From the IMG/VR virus record IMGVR_UViG_3300021961_000206, positions 1 through 41,947 of that record: a stretch of DNA of 41,947 nt; one strand, written 5' to 3'. This document shows, piece by piece, positions 1-5,713 of this stretch. Both the position numbers and the translations under genes were made by a program. Source of the stretch: a virus. The notes under the pieces were generated by a model that saw nothing but the letters and a program-made list of their open reading frames with translations, was not told where the DNA came from and did not search any database. Each line of letters starts with the position of its first letter. Positions within the stretch are counted from its first letter, which is position 1.

Positions 1-86
1 TTAATAAAAGTATCTTGAGCACTTTTAAAGTCCTGGGCAAGAAATACTTCTTCAGCAATCTTTGAAAGGATAGATCGAATCTGCAC
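1..86 (-). CDS. Possible 5' part of a leftward gene, cut by the window edge
   Basis: On the minus strand an open frame runs off the left edge. From a GTG at 84-86 it reads VQIRSILSKIAEEVF..., a plausible helical N-terminus, and no ATG is available in that frame. The GTG lies 16 bases after a promoter-like element (103-133) with the same 18-base spacing as the other early promoters here. The function cannot be told from 28 residues. The non-ATG start and the short length make this a tentative call; the stretch could also be an untranslated leader. Confidence 0.3.
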   Translation of the reverse strand, partial: MQIRSILSKIAEEVFLAQDFKSAQDTFI

Positions 87-102
87 TAAACAGGAATTTA
101 TT

Positions 103-133
103 ATAGTATAAGAAATATATCCTATACTGGCAA
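103..133 (-). promoter_or_regulatory. Weak early-type promoter, leftward
   Basis: On the minus strand TTGCC (133-129) is followed after exactly 18 bases by TATACTAT (110-103). The spacing equals the other early promoters, but the -7 box deviates from TATCTTTA. It sits just after the terminator of the 162-422 gene, which is where a new transcription unit would be expected. Confidence 0.4.
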
Positions 134-147
134 CTTTTCCTGTCAGT

Positions 148-172
148 AAAAAAAAGAGAGCTTACGCTCTCC
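148..172 (-). terminator. Rho-independent terminator of the 162-422 gene
   Basis: On the minus strand GAGAGC (171-166) pairs with GCTCTC (161-156) around a four-base loop, followed by eight T. The stop codon of the 162-422 gene lies inside the loop, so gene end and terminator are fused. Confidence 0.75.
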
Positions 173-422
173 ACCTCCTCTGAATTTCTTCTAGCTGAGA
201 GATGCAATCCTTAGCAGACCTACCAGTCAGTCCGTAGTAGTTCTTGATTTGCGTGAAAGTGATTCCTCTGAATTTTAAACCCATTGCCATTCCTTTCAAA
301 TTAAAAAGATGGACTGCAAGCTGATATCCAGTAAATGGAATTTCTTTCTCTCCGTAGAATACTTTTGGAGCTTTCATTTCTCCAATTGCTAAACACTGCT
401 GTACTTGTTCGAATGTTGTCAT
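162..422 (-). CDS. Hypothetical early protein, 86 aa
   Basis: I do not recognise this 86-residue protein. It starts MTTFEQVQQCLAIGEM and ends in a basic tail (EEIQRRWRA). The segment FRGITFTQIKNYYGLTGRSA could form a helix-turn-helix (ITFTQIKNYYGLTGRSAKD), but I would not call it a DNA-binding protein on this alone. It is supported as a real gene by its own early promoter (443-475), a leader ending in ATCAAAAGTATG, and a terminator overlapping its stop codon. It is the second of three leftward units at the left edge of the window. Confidence 0.75.
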   Translation of the reverse strand: MTTFEQVQQCLAIGEMKAPKVFYGEKEIPFTGYQLAVHLFNLKGMAMGLKFRGITFTQIKNYYGLTGRSAKDCISQLEEIQRRWRA

Positions 423-442
423 ACTTTTGATTTTTTATTGAC

Positions 443-475
443 CTAAAGATAAGCCGTTTTTTGCCAGAAAGCAAC
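443..475 (-). promoter_or_regulatory. Early promoter, leftward, for the 162-422 gene
   Basis: On the minus strand TTGCT is followed after 18 bases by TATCTTTAG and then an A-rich leader to the ATG at 422. It matches the family of early promoters on the plus strand. Confidence 0.7.
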
Positions 476-506
476 TAATTCATAAACTTTTTTGGAAAAA
501 ATAAAG

Positions 507-537
507 TTGCCTATATGGAAAATAGTTCATAACTTTA
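507..537 (+). promoter_or_regulatory. Early-type promoter facing a convergent promoter
   Basis: TTGCC (507-511), 18 bases, TAACTTTA (530-537). No gene follows on the plus strand before 952. The transcript would run into the minus-strand promoter at 630-660, so it would be antisense to the small element at 576-626. Confidence 0.5.
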
Positions 538-540
538 CGG

Positions 541-626
541 TCGAGTACTCGAAGTTTAAGCGAGGTAGGAACAGCCTACGTCTGATCCCTTCGGTGTCTG
601 TGCCCGCCCTTTGTTCTTTTGAACAT
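541..626 (-). ncRNA. Candidate small RNA or microprotein transcript
   Basis: A strong early promoter (630-660) drives leftward transcription into a stretch with no ordinary gene. The transcript would begin with a GTTC/GAAC hairpin and contain a GTAGG/CCTAC hairpin near 560-580. It shares AAAAGAA, AAGGGYGG and GATCAGACG with the element at 6322-6407, which has a near-identical promoter. An alternative reading is a 16-codon basic peptide from ATG 626 to the stop at 576 (MFKRTKGGHRHRRDQT). The 3' end is not clear; the inverted repeat TAAAGTT/AACTTTA followed by six T at about 500-537 on this strand could end it. Confidence 0.4.
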
Positions 627-629
627 ACT

Positions 630-660
630 TAAAGGTACGGACTTGCTTCCATTTCGGCAA
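630..660 (-). promoter_or_regulatory. Early promoter, leftward, for the 541-626 element
   Basis: On the minus strand TTGCC (660-656), 18 bases, TACCTTTA (637-630). The first half of the spacer (GAAATGGA) is the same as in the promoter at 6291-6322. Confidence 0.65.
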
Positions 661-668
661 CTTTGTTT

Positions 669-824
669 TTAGAAACTTAAGTAGTCAATAGCCCTCTCAC
701 CTGTTCCTGTTCCGTTACGAGTAATCTCGAACTCAGGGTCCATTCCAGTTCTAATGACATCTTCAAGCAATTCGCTAAGAGAGGTAAATTGTCCTTTGTA
801 ATAAGAGCAGTCTAAACTAAACAT
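669..824 (-). CDS. Small hypothetical protein, 51 aa
   Basis: A 51-residue minus-strand gene from ATG at 824 to TAA at 669, starting MFSLDCSYYKGQFTS and ending RAIDYLSF. It is acidic in the middle (SELLEDVIRTGMDPEFEIT). I do not recognise it. It is supported by a good early promoter (842-872) at the usual distance from the ATG. The TAA is followed by sequence leading into the promoter of the next leftward element, so it is a single-gene unit. Confidence 0.7.
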   Translation of the reverse strand: MFSLDCSYYKGQFTSLSELLEDVIRTGMDPEFEITRNGTGTGERAIDYLSF

Positions 825-841
825 ATATTTTATATTTGACC

Positions 842-872
842 TAAAGGTATGAACTTATTTCCATTTTGGCAA
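842..872 (-). promoter_or_regulatory. Early promoter, leftward, for the 669-824 gene
   Basis: On the minus strand TTGCC (872-868), 18 bases, TACCTTTA (849-842), then G and an AT-rich leader to ATG 824. Confidence 0.7.
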
Positions 873-904
873 CTATTTGTTTGGAAAATATTTTTAAAAT
901 AAAG

Positions 905-936
905 TTGCCTGTACGGAAAATAGTATCTATCTTTAG
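905..936 (+). promoter_or_regulatory. Early promoter for the 952 gene
   Basis: TTGCC (905-909), 18 bases, TATCTTTAG (928-936). It stands nearly back to back with the leftward promoter at 842-872 and marks the divergence point of the two early arms. Confidence 0.75.
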
Positions 937-951
937 GGCAAATCAAAAGAT

Positions 952-1335
952 ATGAAACGTCCTTACAAAGTTAGATTCAATCTCGGAGCTGGAAAGAACT
1001 ACATGAAGTGGAAGGTAGAGGGTCCAGAAGGGGTAGCATACTACTCTCCAGACGAGGTTCAGATAGTAATGGGTAACTGTCAATTGAAGAGCCAGAGGAA
1101 GACGGCGGAGAAGATACTTGAAGGAGCGCATAAGACGGTTTGTGCTTGGGTTAAATGCGGAACCTTAGCAATTAAAGGAGACAGGGTTCTCAACGAAGGA
1201 TCAGCTCTTCAACTTAAATACAACCCCAGGGTACTGCCTCATTGGTTTATTAACGAGGGAGAAAATGTAGATAACAAGACTGCAATTATAATCTTCACTT
1301 CTGGCCGAAAATTATTCGCATTAAAGAGTTGCTAG
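952..1335 (+). CDS. Hypothetical early protein, 127 aa
   Basis: A 127-residue, rather basic protein beginning MKRPYKVRFNLGAGKNYMKW. The N-terminal half alternates hydrophobic and charged residues like a beta-sheet protein (KWKVEGPEGVAYYSPDEVQI), followed by CQLKSQRKTAEKILEG and a C-terminal part with several Cys. I cannot assign a function. It has its own promoter (905-936). Its 3' end overlaps the -33 box of the next promoter, so the early genes are packed with shared borders. Confidence 0.8.
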   Translation: MKRPYKVRFNLGAGKNYMKWKVEGPEGVAYYSPDEVQIVMGNCQLKSQRKTAEKILEGAHKTVCAWVKCGTLAIKGDRVLNEGSALQLKYNPRVLPHWFINEGENVDNKTAIIIFTSGRKLFALKSC

Positions 1336-1360
1336 TTCGGAATAAAGTATCTATCTTTAG
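1329..1360 (+). promoter_or_regulatory. Early promoter for the 1382 gene
   Basis: TTGCT (1329-1333), 18 bases, TATCTTTAG (1352-1360). The -33 box overlaps the last codons of the upstream gene. Confidence 0.7.
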
Positions 1361-1381
1361 TGCAAATCAAAAATCAAAGTT

Positions 1382-1675
1382 ATGTTAAAAAATGCATTAC
1401 CCGAAATCAAAGGAAGATTGCTTCATCATTTTTTTGAAACTTATTCCGGAATGAATAGTTACGAAGAAGACGGAAAAACGAAAACTGACTATGAAGAATT
1501 TTTTATAGAAATTAAAAACTGTATTCAAGAAATTATAGCAATTCATTCCGTTTCAGATTTGGATGTGTTTTGTGAAGAGTGGGGATTGAATGAATTGGAT
1601 AGTCAATTTGACTTGTCGTTTTATAATTTAGCTAAAGAATATTTAGAAGTAAAATATTCAGAAAATAAAAAATAA
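1382..1675 (+). CDS. Hypothetical acidic early protein, 97 aa
   Basis: A 97-residue acidic, probably helical protein (MLKNALPEIKGRLLHHFFET...). It is rich in Glu and Asp (EEDGKTKTDYEEFF, CEEWGLNELDSQFDL) and has no motif I recognise. Its AT-richness is higher than that of its neighbours. It is preceded by a full early promoter and the standard ATCAAAGTTATG leader, which fixes the start. Confidence 0.8.
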   Translation: MLKNALPEIKGRLLHHFFETYSGMNSYEEDGKTKTDYEEFFIEIKNCIQEIIAIHSVSDLDVFCEEWGLNELDSQFDLSFYNLAKEYLEVKYSENKK

Positions 1676-1677
1676 AG

Positions 1678-1709
1678 TTGCTAGTTTGGAATAAAGTATC
1701 TATCTTTAG
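1678..1709 (+). promoter_or_regulatory. Early promoter for the 1731 gene
   Basis: TTGCT (1678-1682), 18 bases, TATCTTTAG (1701-1709). The whole block from here to the ATG is nearly identical to the block before the 1382 gene. Confidence 0.75.
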
Positions 1710-1730
1710 TGCAAATCAAAAATCAAAGTT

Positions 1731-2018
1731 ATGAAATTATTTGAAAAGACTTATCCGTTCGGATTTTCTGTCTCCAAGTACAAAGGGGATAAGGACTACA
1801 CTATTACAGGTAACCTTACAAGAGAGTATTGCTTTAGGGAGTACGGCAGCAACTACGACGTTGAGGAGTATATCCAGAAGCATATTCCTTGTCGCGGTAT
1901 TCACTTCGACTCAGAGTTCTCTCAATTCTTTGCCTATGCCAGGACTGAGAAGAGAGCTATAAAGTTCTGCGAAGATATCCAGGCTTGGTTCGACAAGGTA
2001 AAAAAGTTGGTTGATTAG
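1731..2018 (+). CDS. Hypothetical early protein, 95 aa
   Basis: A 95-residue protein (MKLFEKTYPFGFSVSKYKGD...) with many aromatic residues and a helical C-terminus (EKRAIKFCEDIQAWFDKVKKL). No family recognised. The start is set by the invariant leader ATCAAAGTTATG directly upstream. Its transcript would end at the hairpin built into the next promoter (2034-2055). Confidence 0.8.
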   Translation: MKLFEKTYPFGFSVSKYKGDKDYTITGNLTREYCFREYGSNYDVEEYIQKHIPCRGIHFDSEFSQFFAYARTEKRAIKFCEDIQAWFDKVKKLVD

Positions 2019-2031
2019 TAGTAGAATAAAG

Positions 2032-2063
2032 TTGCCTCTTCGGAGGCTTCTTTTTACCTTTAT
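2032..2063 (+). promoter_or_regulatory. Early promoter with embedded terminator hairpin
   Basis: TTGCC (2032-2036), 18 bases, TACCTTTAT (2055-2063). The spacer holds GCCTC-TTCG-GAGGC (2034-2047) followed by TTCTTTTT, which is a textbook terminator for the upstream gene. The -33 box forms part of the 5' arm of the hairpin. Confidence 0.75.
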
Positions 2064-2081
2064 GGCAAATTAAAAGATAAT

Positions 2082-2231
2082 ATGCTTAATAGATTATTCA
2101 CTAAGTTTGTAAATTGTTTAGTATGCCGTAGGGGGTATACTATTACCTTCCTTCCGAGGGAAAACACAAAGCAGGTTCCTTGTCCTCATTGCGGAGCACA
2201 TAATAATTTTAGTAAAAATAATTCAAAATAA
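2082..2231 (+). CDS. Small zinc-ribbon protein, 49 aa
   Basis: A 49-residue protein, MLNRLFTKFVNCLVCRRGYT..., with two Cys pairs: CLVC at residues 12-15 and CPHCG at 34-38, spaced as in a zinc ribbon. The tail is Asn/Lys-rich. Such single zinc-ribbon proteins often bind nucleic acid or partner proteins; here the exact role is unknown. Start: ATG 2082 follows the promoter at 2032-2063 by 18 bases. The stop codon at 2229-2231 lies a few bases before the next promoter. Confidence 0.75.
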   Translation: MLNRLFTKFVNCLVCRRGYTITFLPRENTKQVPCPHCGAHNNFSKNNSK

Positions 2232-2233
2232 AG

Positions 2234-2265
2234 TTGCCAGTTCGGAATAAAGTATTTATCTTTAG
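2234..2265 (+). promoter_or_regulatory. Early promoter for the 2303 gene
   Basis: TTGCC (2234-2238), 18 bases, TATCTTTAG (2257-2265). The leader to ATG 2303 is longer than usual and AT-rich. Confidence 0.75.
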
Positions 2266-2302
2266 GTTGTTAATTAATTATTAAACAATAAAAATCGAAG
2301 TT

Positions 2303-2752
2303 ATGCCAAGAACATCTACAAGTTCAGAGACGCTTATCAAAATCTCTAATGCTTTAAAAGCTTTACAACAGGATTTATCCTATGCAGAATTTAGAAGGTT
2401 TAATGTTAGAGAGTATCCAAAAAGGTTCTCTATAACAACTACTTTTACTACAATTCTTAGAAACTTAGGAGCTATAGAATCTAATCCTGCAAAAAGAGGA
2501 GAAGTTAGATTAACTCCTAAAATGTTAACTCTTACTCCAAAAGCTGTTATTAAAAGTATTAACTCCTATCAAAAACAAAGTAGGAAAAGGACTTTAAATG
2601 TAACAAAAAGGATGCAATTACAGTATTCTAAAAAAGTTCCAAAAATCCCTGCTCCTACTACAGATCTATCTTTAGATACTTTAATAGTAGTTTTAAAGGA
2701 GAAAATCAAAAAGGAAGTTATGTCAGAGCTTTTAAACTCCCTGACAAAATAG
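2303..2752 (+). CDS. Hypothetical basic early protein, 149 aa
   Basis: A 149-residue, strongly basic protein (MPRTSTSSETLIKISNALKA...). Residues about 1-80 could form a small winged-helix-like domain (LIKISNALKALQQDL, ITTTFTTILRNLGAIES, KRGEVRLTPKML). The C-terminal third is a Lys/Glu-rich helix (IVVLKEKIKKEVMSELL). Its basic charge and the layout suggest nucleic-acid binding, but I cannot name a family. It is followed by a strong terminator (2772-2799). Confidence 0.8.
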   Translation: MPRTSTSSETLIKISNALKALQQDLSYAEFRRFNVREYPKRFSITTTFTTILRNLGAIESNPAKRGEVRLTPKMLTLTPKAVIKSINSYQKQSRKRTLNVTKRMQLQYSKKVPKIPAPTTDLSLDTLIVVLKEKIKKEVMSELLNSLTK

Positions 2753-2771
2753 TAGATGTAGATTAATAAGT

Positions 2772-2799
2772 AGGGGGGAGAAATCCCTCCTCTTTTTTT
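2772..2799 (+). terminator. Rho-independent terminator after the 2303 gene
   Basis: AGGGGGG pairs with CCCTCCT around AGAAAT, followed by a run of T. The promoter that follows (2821-2852) lacks its own hairpin. Confidence 0.85.
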
Positions 2800-2820
2800 A
2801 AGAAAAAGTTTAAAATAAAG

Positions 2821-2852
2821 TTGCCTTTTCGGAAAATACTGCTTATCTTTAG
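2821..2852 (+). promoter_or_regulatory. Early promoter for the 2873 gene
   Basis: TTGCC (2821-2825), 18 bases, TATCTTTAG (2844-2852), with the common TTCGGAAAATA core in the spacer but no hairpin. Confidence 0.75.
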
Positions 2853-2872
2853 TGTAATAAAAAATCAAAATC

Positions 2873-3178
2873 ATGAAAATTATTCCACGTATCGAAGTTA
2901 GAGAGAAGCTTAGCAATTTGAAAAACGGAACAATCTATTCTGTAACGTTTGTTAAGAAGGACGGAAGCATTAGGGTAATGAATTCTATCAAAGGGACTCA
3001 TAAAGGAGTTACTGGTGGAGGATTAAAATTCGATGCTGATGAGAAAGGATTGATTCCAGTTTATGATTTGCAGCTTGCACGGAAAGGAGAGGCAGAAAAT
3101 AAATGCTGGAGGATGGTAAACATAAATACTGTTCAAAGTATTTCAGTCAATCACGAAACGTTTTCAATAGAGGGTTAG
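2873..3178 (+). CDS. SH3 beta-barrel-like phage protein
   Basis: A 101-residue protein. The pattern EKLSNLKNGTIYSVTFVKKDGSIR..N near the N-terminus, a GGGLKFDADEKGLIPVYDLQ stretch in the middle and a strand-rich C-terminus resemble the small 'SH3 beta-barrel fold-containing protein' annotated in many Bacteroidetes phages. In that family the signature is NLPNGTIFSVTFIKKDGT followed by G-rich and L.VYD segments. The role is unknown; it may be a host takeover or nucleic-acid-binding accessory protein. The assignment rests on remembered sequence pattern. Confidence 0.6.
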   Translation: MKIIPRIEVREKLSNLKNGTIYSVTFVKKDGSIRVMNSIKGTHKGVTGGGLKFDADEKGLIPVYDLQLARKGEAENKCWRMVNINTVQSISVNHETFSIEG

Positions 3179-3187
3179 GAAATGGAG

Positions 3188-3219
3188 TTGGCCCTTCGGG
3201 GCCTTCTTTTTATCTTTAG
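3188..3219 (+). promoter_or_regulatory. Early promoter with embedded terminator hairpin
   Basis: TTGGC (3188-3192), 18 bases, TATCTTTAG (3211-3219). The spacer carries GGCCC-TTCG-GGGCC (3190-3203) followed by TTCTTTTT. The -33 box has changed from TTGCC to TTGGC and the hairpin arms are still paired, which argues that pairing is kept by selection. Confidence 0.75.
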
Positions 3220-3239
3220 CGCAAATAAAAATCAAAGTT

Positions 3240-3677
3240 ATGGATCTTAGTCTTGAAGCCGCAACTAGACTCTCTGGTGTGGTAGCCAACTTACAAACGC
3301 TAGGCGTTAATGGCGAAATTATGCAATTTATTATCGAGCAGGTAGGAATGAAAGAGCAATTCTACAGAAGGAAGTGTACTAGTGCTACCTCAGACGATGT
3401 TATTCAAGCAATCGTTGAAGAGTATCAAGTTGATCCTGAGTTTGTTGTGTCTAAAAGTAGAGACAGAAGATTTATTGACTCTCGAGCAGCTCTCTGTTAT
3501 ATCCTCTACAGCTATCTAAATTGGACTTTAGTAGAGATAGGGAAGCTTCTTGGCGGAAGGGATCATACGACTGTTATGCATAATAGGGAATGCTTCCGTA
3601 GGTTATATTATTCTGATGAAGCTTACAAAGAAAGAGCAGATAGGGTTTTGAGAAAGTTGGCAATAAAGGTAAAATAA
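3240..3677 (+). CDS. Orphan DnaA domain IV protein (origin-box-binding HTH)
   Basis: A 145-residue protein whose C-terminal half is the DnaA DNA-binding domain (domain IV). Residues about 80-140 contain DSRAALCYILYSYLNWTLVE followed by IGKLLGGRDHTTVMHN, the DnaA signature GGRDHTTV(M/L)H. In DnaA this helix-turn-helix reads the DnaA box in the replication origin. The AAA+ ATPase domain (domain III) is absent, so it cannot melt an origin alone. Residues 1-75 are a helical region of unknown type. It could compete with host DnaA for DnaA boxes, repress host genes, or mark a phage origin. Full-length DnaA is about 450 residues, so this is a stand-alone domain and not a truncation artefact: it has its own promoter, start and stop. 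Confidence 0.85.
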   Translation: MDLSLEAATRLSGVVANLQTLGVNGEIMQFIIEQVGMKEQFYRRKCTSATSDDVIQAIVEEYQVDPEFVVSKSRDRRFIDSRAALCYILYSYLNWTLVEIGKLLGGRDHTTVMHNRECFRRLYYSDEAYKERADRVLRKLAIKVK

Positions 3678-3679
3678 AG

Positions 3680-3711
3680 TTGCCTAACTGGAAACTAGTT
3701 CGTATCTTTAG
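3680..3711 (+). promoter_or_regulatory. Early promoter for the 3734 gene
   Basis: TTGCC (3680-3684), 18 bases, TATCTTTAG (3703-3711). It begins two bases after the stop of the DnaA-like gene. Confidence 0.7.
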
Positions 3712-3733
3712 TGTAATAAAAAAAATCAAAGTT

Positions 3734-3922
3734 ATGAAAAGTATTCTAGAGTTAGTTAGCACAGTTTCGTTCGGCGTATTATGCATTACGATGTTAGTTG
3801 CATTATCTTTTGATGGTCCAGTAGAATTTGACATAGTCGGTAAGCTATTACTAGTACTACTGGTTGGTAGTATGCTCGGTACTATAATACCTCTTATAAT
3901 AGCTAAGAGTCGAGAAATATAG
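3734..3922 (+). CDS. Small membrane protein, 62 aa
   Basis: A 62-residue protein from ATG 3734, chosen because it follows the promoter and leader ATCAAAGTTATG; an upstream in-frame ATG at 3680 lies inside the promoter. Two hydrophobic segments (about residues 7-25, VSTVSFGVLCITMLVALSF, and 37-56, KLLLVLLVGSMLGTIIPLII) suggest two membrane helices with a short loop. No family recognised. It could modify the host membrane during early infection. Confidence 0.7.
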   Translation: MKSILELVSTVSFGVLCITMLVALSFDGPVEFDIVGKLLLVLLVGSMLGTIIPLIIAKSREI

Positions 3923-3923
3923 T

Positions 3924-3954
3924 TTGCCCTTCGGGACTTTCTTCTTATCTTTAG
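3924..3954 (+). promoter_or_regulatory. Early promoter for the 3975 gene
   Basis: TTGCC (3924-3928), 17 bases, TATCTTTAG (3946-3954). The CCC-TTCG-GG hairpin core remains but the stem is broken by a mismatch. This is the only early promoter here with a 17-base spacer. Confidence 0.65.
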
Positions 3955-3974
3955 TGCAAATCAAAATCAAAGTT

Positions 3975-4160
3975 ATGACTATCGAATTAATCAAAGAGTA
4001 TTCTAAGACAGGAGGTGTTTCCTATCATGTCAAAGTAGACGGTGTTTTTGTTAGCGGAACTGTATGCTTCGATCTTCCGAATGCTATGGAAGCGTATGAC
4101 AGGGTTAGAGACAATGCAACGAAAGAACGTTCAGAAACGTTGATAAGAGAATTAATCTAA
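3975..4160 (+). CDS. Hypothetical protein, 61 aa
   Basis: A 61-residue protein from ATG 3975, chosen because it follows the standard leader; the open frame extends upstream through the promoter to 3924. Sequence MTIELIKEYSKTGGVSYHVK... has a beta-strand N-terminus (SYHVKVDGVFVSGTVCF) and a charged helix at the end. No family recognised. Confidence 0.75.
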   Translation: MTIELIKEYSKTGGVSYHVKVDGVFVSGTVCFDLPNAMEAYDRVRDNATKERSETLIRELI

Positions 4161-4166
4161 TAATAG

Positions 4167-4198
4167 TTAGCCCTTCGGGGCTTTCTCTTTATCTTTAG
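4167..4198 (+). promoter_or_regulatory. Early promoter with embedded terminator hairpin
   Basis: TTAGC (4167-4171), 18 bases, TATCTTTAG (4190-4198). The spacer holds AGCCC-TTCG-GGGCT (4169-4182) followed by TTCTCTTT. The -33 box is mutated (TTAG for TTGC) but base pairing with the downstream arm is kept. Confidence 0.65.
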
Positions 4199-4218
4199 TT
4201 AACCAAAAAATAAAAGTT

Positions 4219-4386
4219 ATGACGAAAGAATTACTCTACGATGCAATCCAATGCTTCGGCGACCGGATCGTTAAAGAAACTCTCAGTGTTGTTCATGTTT
4301 CAGATCCTGATTGCGCTTACACTACCTTCCAAGACATGGGAATGGATGAATGTGCTGAATGTGTAGAAATGTTATTTTTTTCATAG
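4219..4386 (+). CDS. Small hypothetical protein, 55 aa
   Basis: A 55-residue protein from ATG 4219 to TAG 4386 (MTKELLYDAIQCFGDRIVKE...). Four Cys residues, two of them close together near the C-terminus (DECAEC), could bind a metal, although there is no clear zinc-ribbon spacing. No family recognised. It is followed after 18 bases by the 4405 gene, with no promoter between, so the two form one operon. Confidence 0.65.
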   Translation: MTKELLYDAIQCFGDRIVKETLSVVHVSDPDCAYTTFQDMGMDECAECVEMLFFS

Positions 4387-4404
4387 AATTAAAACAGAGT
4401 AATA

Positions 4405-4620
4405 ATGATGAACAAGACCTTTAGAGCTCGTTGTACTGCTCTTGAGAGCGGGTATATAAATCCAGACCTAGTAGAAATCTATAATGTAGAAGATCCTACT
4501 GAATGGTATCCTACTGGTAGAAATCAATTTAGAATTAATCAGACATTAACTCCTGAGGATTTTTACTTAGTACCGTATCGGTATGGCGATGAAACGTGGA
4601 TGATAGCTTATAGAAAATAA
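4405..4620 (+). CDS. Hypothetical protein, 71 aa
   Basis: A 71-residue protein with two adjacent ATG codons at its start (MMNKTFRARCTALESGYINP...). It is rich in Tyr, Trp and Pro and has no motif I recognise. It lacks a promoter of its own and is probably co-transcribed with the 4219 gene. The second ATG (4408) could equally be the start. Confidence 0.7.
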   Translation: MMNKTFRARCTALESGYINPDLVEIYNVEDPTEWYPTGRNQFRINQTLTPEDFYLVPYRYGDETWMIAYRK

Positions 4621-4642
4621 TTTGAAAAATTTAAAAAAAAAG

Positions 4643-4674
4643 TTGCCTCTTCGGAAAATAGTTATTACCTTTAG
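4643..4674 (+). promoter_or_regulatory. Early promoter for the 4704 gene
   Basis: TTGCC (4643-4647), 18 bases, TACCTTTAG (4666-4674), with the TCTTCGGAAAATAGTT core but no hairpin. Confidence 0.75.
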
Positions 4675-4703
4675 TGTATTAACAAACCAAAAAAATCAAA
4701 GTT

Positions 4704-5039
4704 ATGAAAAAGCAAGAATTAATTGATCAGCTTACCAGCAGTGCCTCACTCGAATTTGCCTTTATGCCTATTAGTAAAGTAGTTTCACTTCTCGAGCAGC
4801 TTGATGAATCTCCTTCCTCTTCTGGCCTGACTAAGGAAGATATTGAGGAATTAGCCCAGAACATTGCTGAGAGAATAAGCTCAGAAGGAATGAGTCTTAT
4901 TGACGATTACGATCTTTCGATAAGCGGTAGAGAAGTAGAACTCGATAACGTTGAATTCCATGAAAGGCGAATTGCTAGCGAAGTATTAGGTGAAATAGAA
5001 ACTTTCTTTGAAGATAGAGGAGAAAGAGATATGGATTAG
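4704..5039 (+). CDS. Hypothetical acidic protein, 111 aa
   Basis: A 111-residue, strongly acidic, mostly helical protein (MKKQELIDQLTSSASLEFAF...). The middle reads LTKEDIEELAQNIAERISSE and the end carries EDRGERDMD. Acidic small early proteins in phages are sometimes DNA mimics or inhibitors, but nothing specific supports that here. Followed by a long terminator hairpin (5049-5097). Confidence 0.8.
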   Translation: MKKQELIDQLTSSASLEFAFMPISKVVSLLEQLDESPSSSGLTKEDIEELAQNIAERISSEGMSLIDDYDLSISGREVELDNVEFHERRIASEVLGEIETFFEDRGERDMD

Positions 5040-5048
5040 ACTTTGATT

Positions 5049-5097
5049 CCCTGGCAGGCGTTTGCAAGTGCAATGTAAGTCCTGTTTGGGTTTTTAT
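5049..5097 (+). terminator. Terminator after the 4704 gene
   Basis: CCCTGGCAGG pairs with CCTGTTTGGG (one mismatch and two G-T pairs). An inner TTGC-AAGT-GCAA hairpin sits in the loop and TTTTT follows. It is longer and more complex than the other terminators here. Confidence 0.6.
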
Positions 5098-5117
5098 AGA
5101 AAAAACTAAAAAAATAG

Positions 5118-5149
5118 TTGCCTAATCGGAAATTAGTTTTTACCTTTAG
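5118..5149 (+). promoter_or_regulatory. Early promoter for the 5171 gene
   Basis: TTGCC (5118-5122), 18 bases, TACCTTTAG (5141-5149). The spacer is AT-rich with a TCGGAA core. Confidence 0.75.
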
Positions 5150-5170
5150 TGCAAATAAAAAATCAAAGTT

Positions 5171-5368
5171 ATGAATCTAGAATGTATTAAAGGAATTGCA
5201 GACAAGGACAATATTAGCGTAGTTTGTATGCAGGGGGATATTGTTAAAGTGGTTGAGACTAGTGAAGGAGAAATTCTTGTAAACGGAGTTTCTGGATGGT
5301 GTAAGGAATTTGAACTAACCTTCACTCCGAAAGAATTGGTTGAATATTTTAAGTTTAAGAGGTTTTAG
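5171..5368 (+). CDS. Hypothetical protein, 65 aa
   Basis: A 65-residue protein (MNLECIKGIADKDNISVVCM...) that looks like a small beta-barrel: alternating hydrophobic strands SVVCMQGDIVKVVE, GEILVNGVSGW and EFELTFTPKELVEYF. Similar small proteins with a KGDIVKV turn occur in many phages without known function. Own promoter and standard leader. Confidence 0.75.
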   Translation: MNLECIKGIADKDNISVVCMQGDIVKVVETSEGEILVNGVSGWCKEFELTFTPKELVEYFKFKRF

Positions 5369-5383
5369 AAATTAAAAAAATAG

Positions 5384-5415
5384 TTGCCTAATCGGAAATT
5401 AGTTTTTATCTTTAG
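5384..5415 (+). promoter_or_regulatory. Early promoter for the 5437 gene
   Basis: TTGCC (5384-5388), 18 bases, TATCTTTAG (5407-5415). The block is almost a copy of the one at 5118-5149, including the flanking ATAG and the spacer. Confidence 0.75.
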
Positions 5416-5436
5416 TGTAAATAAAAAATCAAAGTT

Positions 5437-5700
5437 ATGGATTACTTACTGTTAAAAGCAAAAGATGATTTAGTTGAACGTGCAATGCAAGTTTATCTTG
5501 ATCGTAGATCTGAAATTGAATTTGTAGAATATGCAGATCATTTCAAAGACCTGGGATCGGTTATTGCTTCTATCGACGAACTTAAATCTCTTTCAGAATT
5601 GACTTCTGCTTTAGAAAAAGGAAAATTTGAAGTATTAGGTTTATTTCCATCCGACGAAGACATGTTTGAAGAATTCTTCCGCGGAATTACTGCCGCTTAA
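5437..5700 (+). CDS. Hypothetical acidic protein, 87 aa
   Basis: An 87-residue, acidic, helical protein (MDYLLLKAKDDLVERAMQVY...), ending EDMFEEFFRGITAA. No family recognised. It shares a transcript with the 5714 gene, which follows after 13 bases. Confidence 0.75.
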   Translation: MDYLLLKAKDDLVERAMQVYLDRRSEIEFVEYADHFKDLGSVIASIDELKSLSELTSALEKGKFEVLGLFPSDEDMFEEFFRGITAA

Positions 5701-5713
5701 AATTACATTTTCT

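Noticed and set aside
541-660. tRNA or other known structural RNA at 541-660
   Set aside because: No cloverleaf arms, T-loop sequence or CCA end were found on either strand.
1741-1962. 73-codon plus-strand frame inside the 1731 gene
   Set aside because: It is out of frame with the promoter-linked start and is Ser/Thr/Arg-rich in a way typical of a shifted frame.
3680-3733. Upstream ATG at 3680 as the start of the small membrane protein
   Set aside because: It lies at the promoter -33 box. The invariant leader points to ATG 3734.
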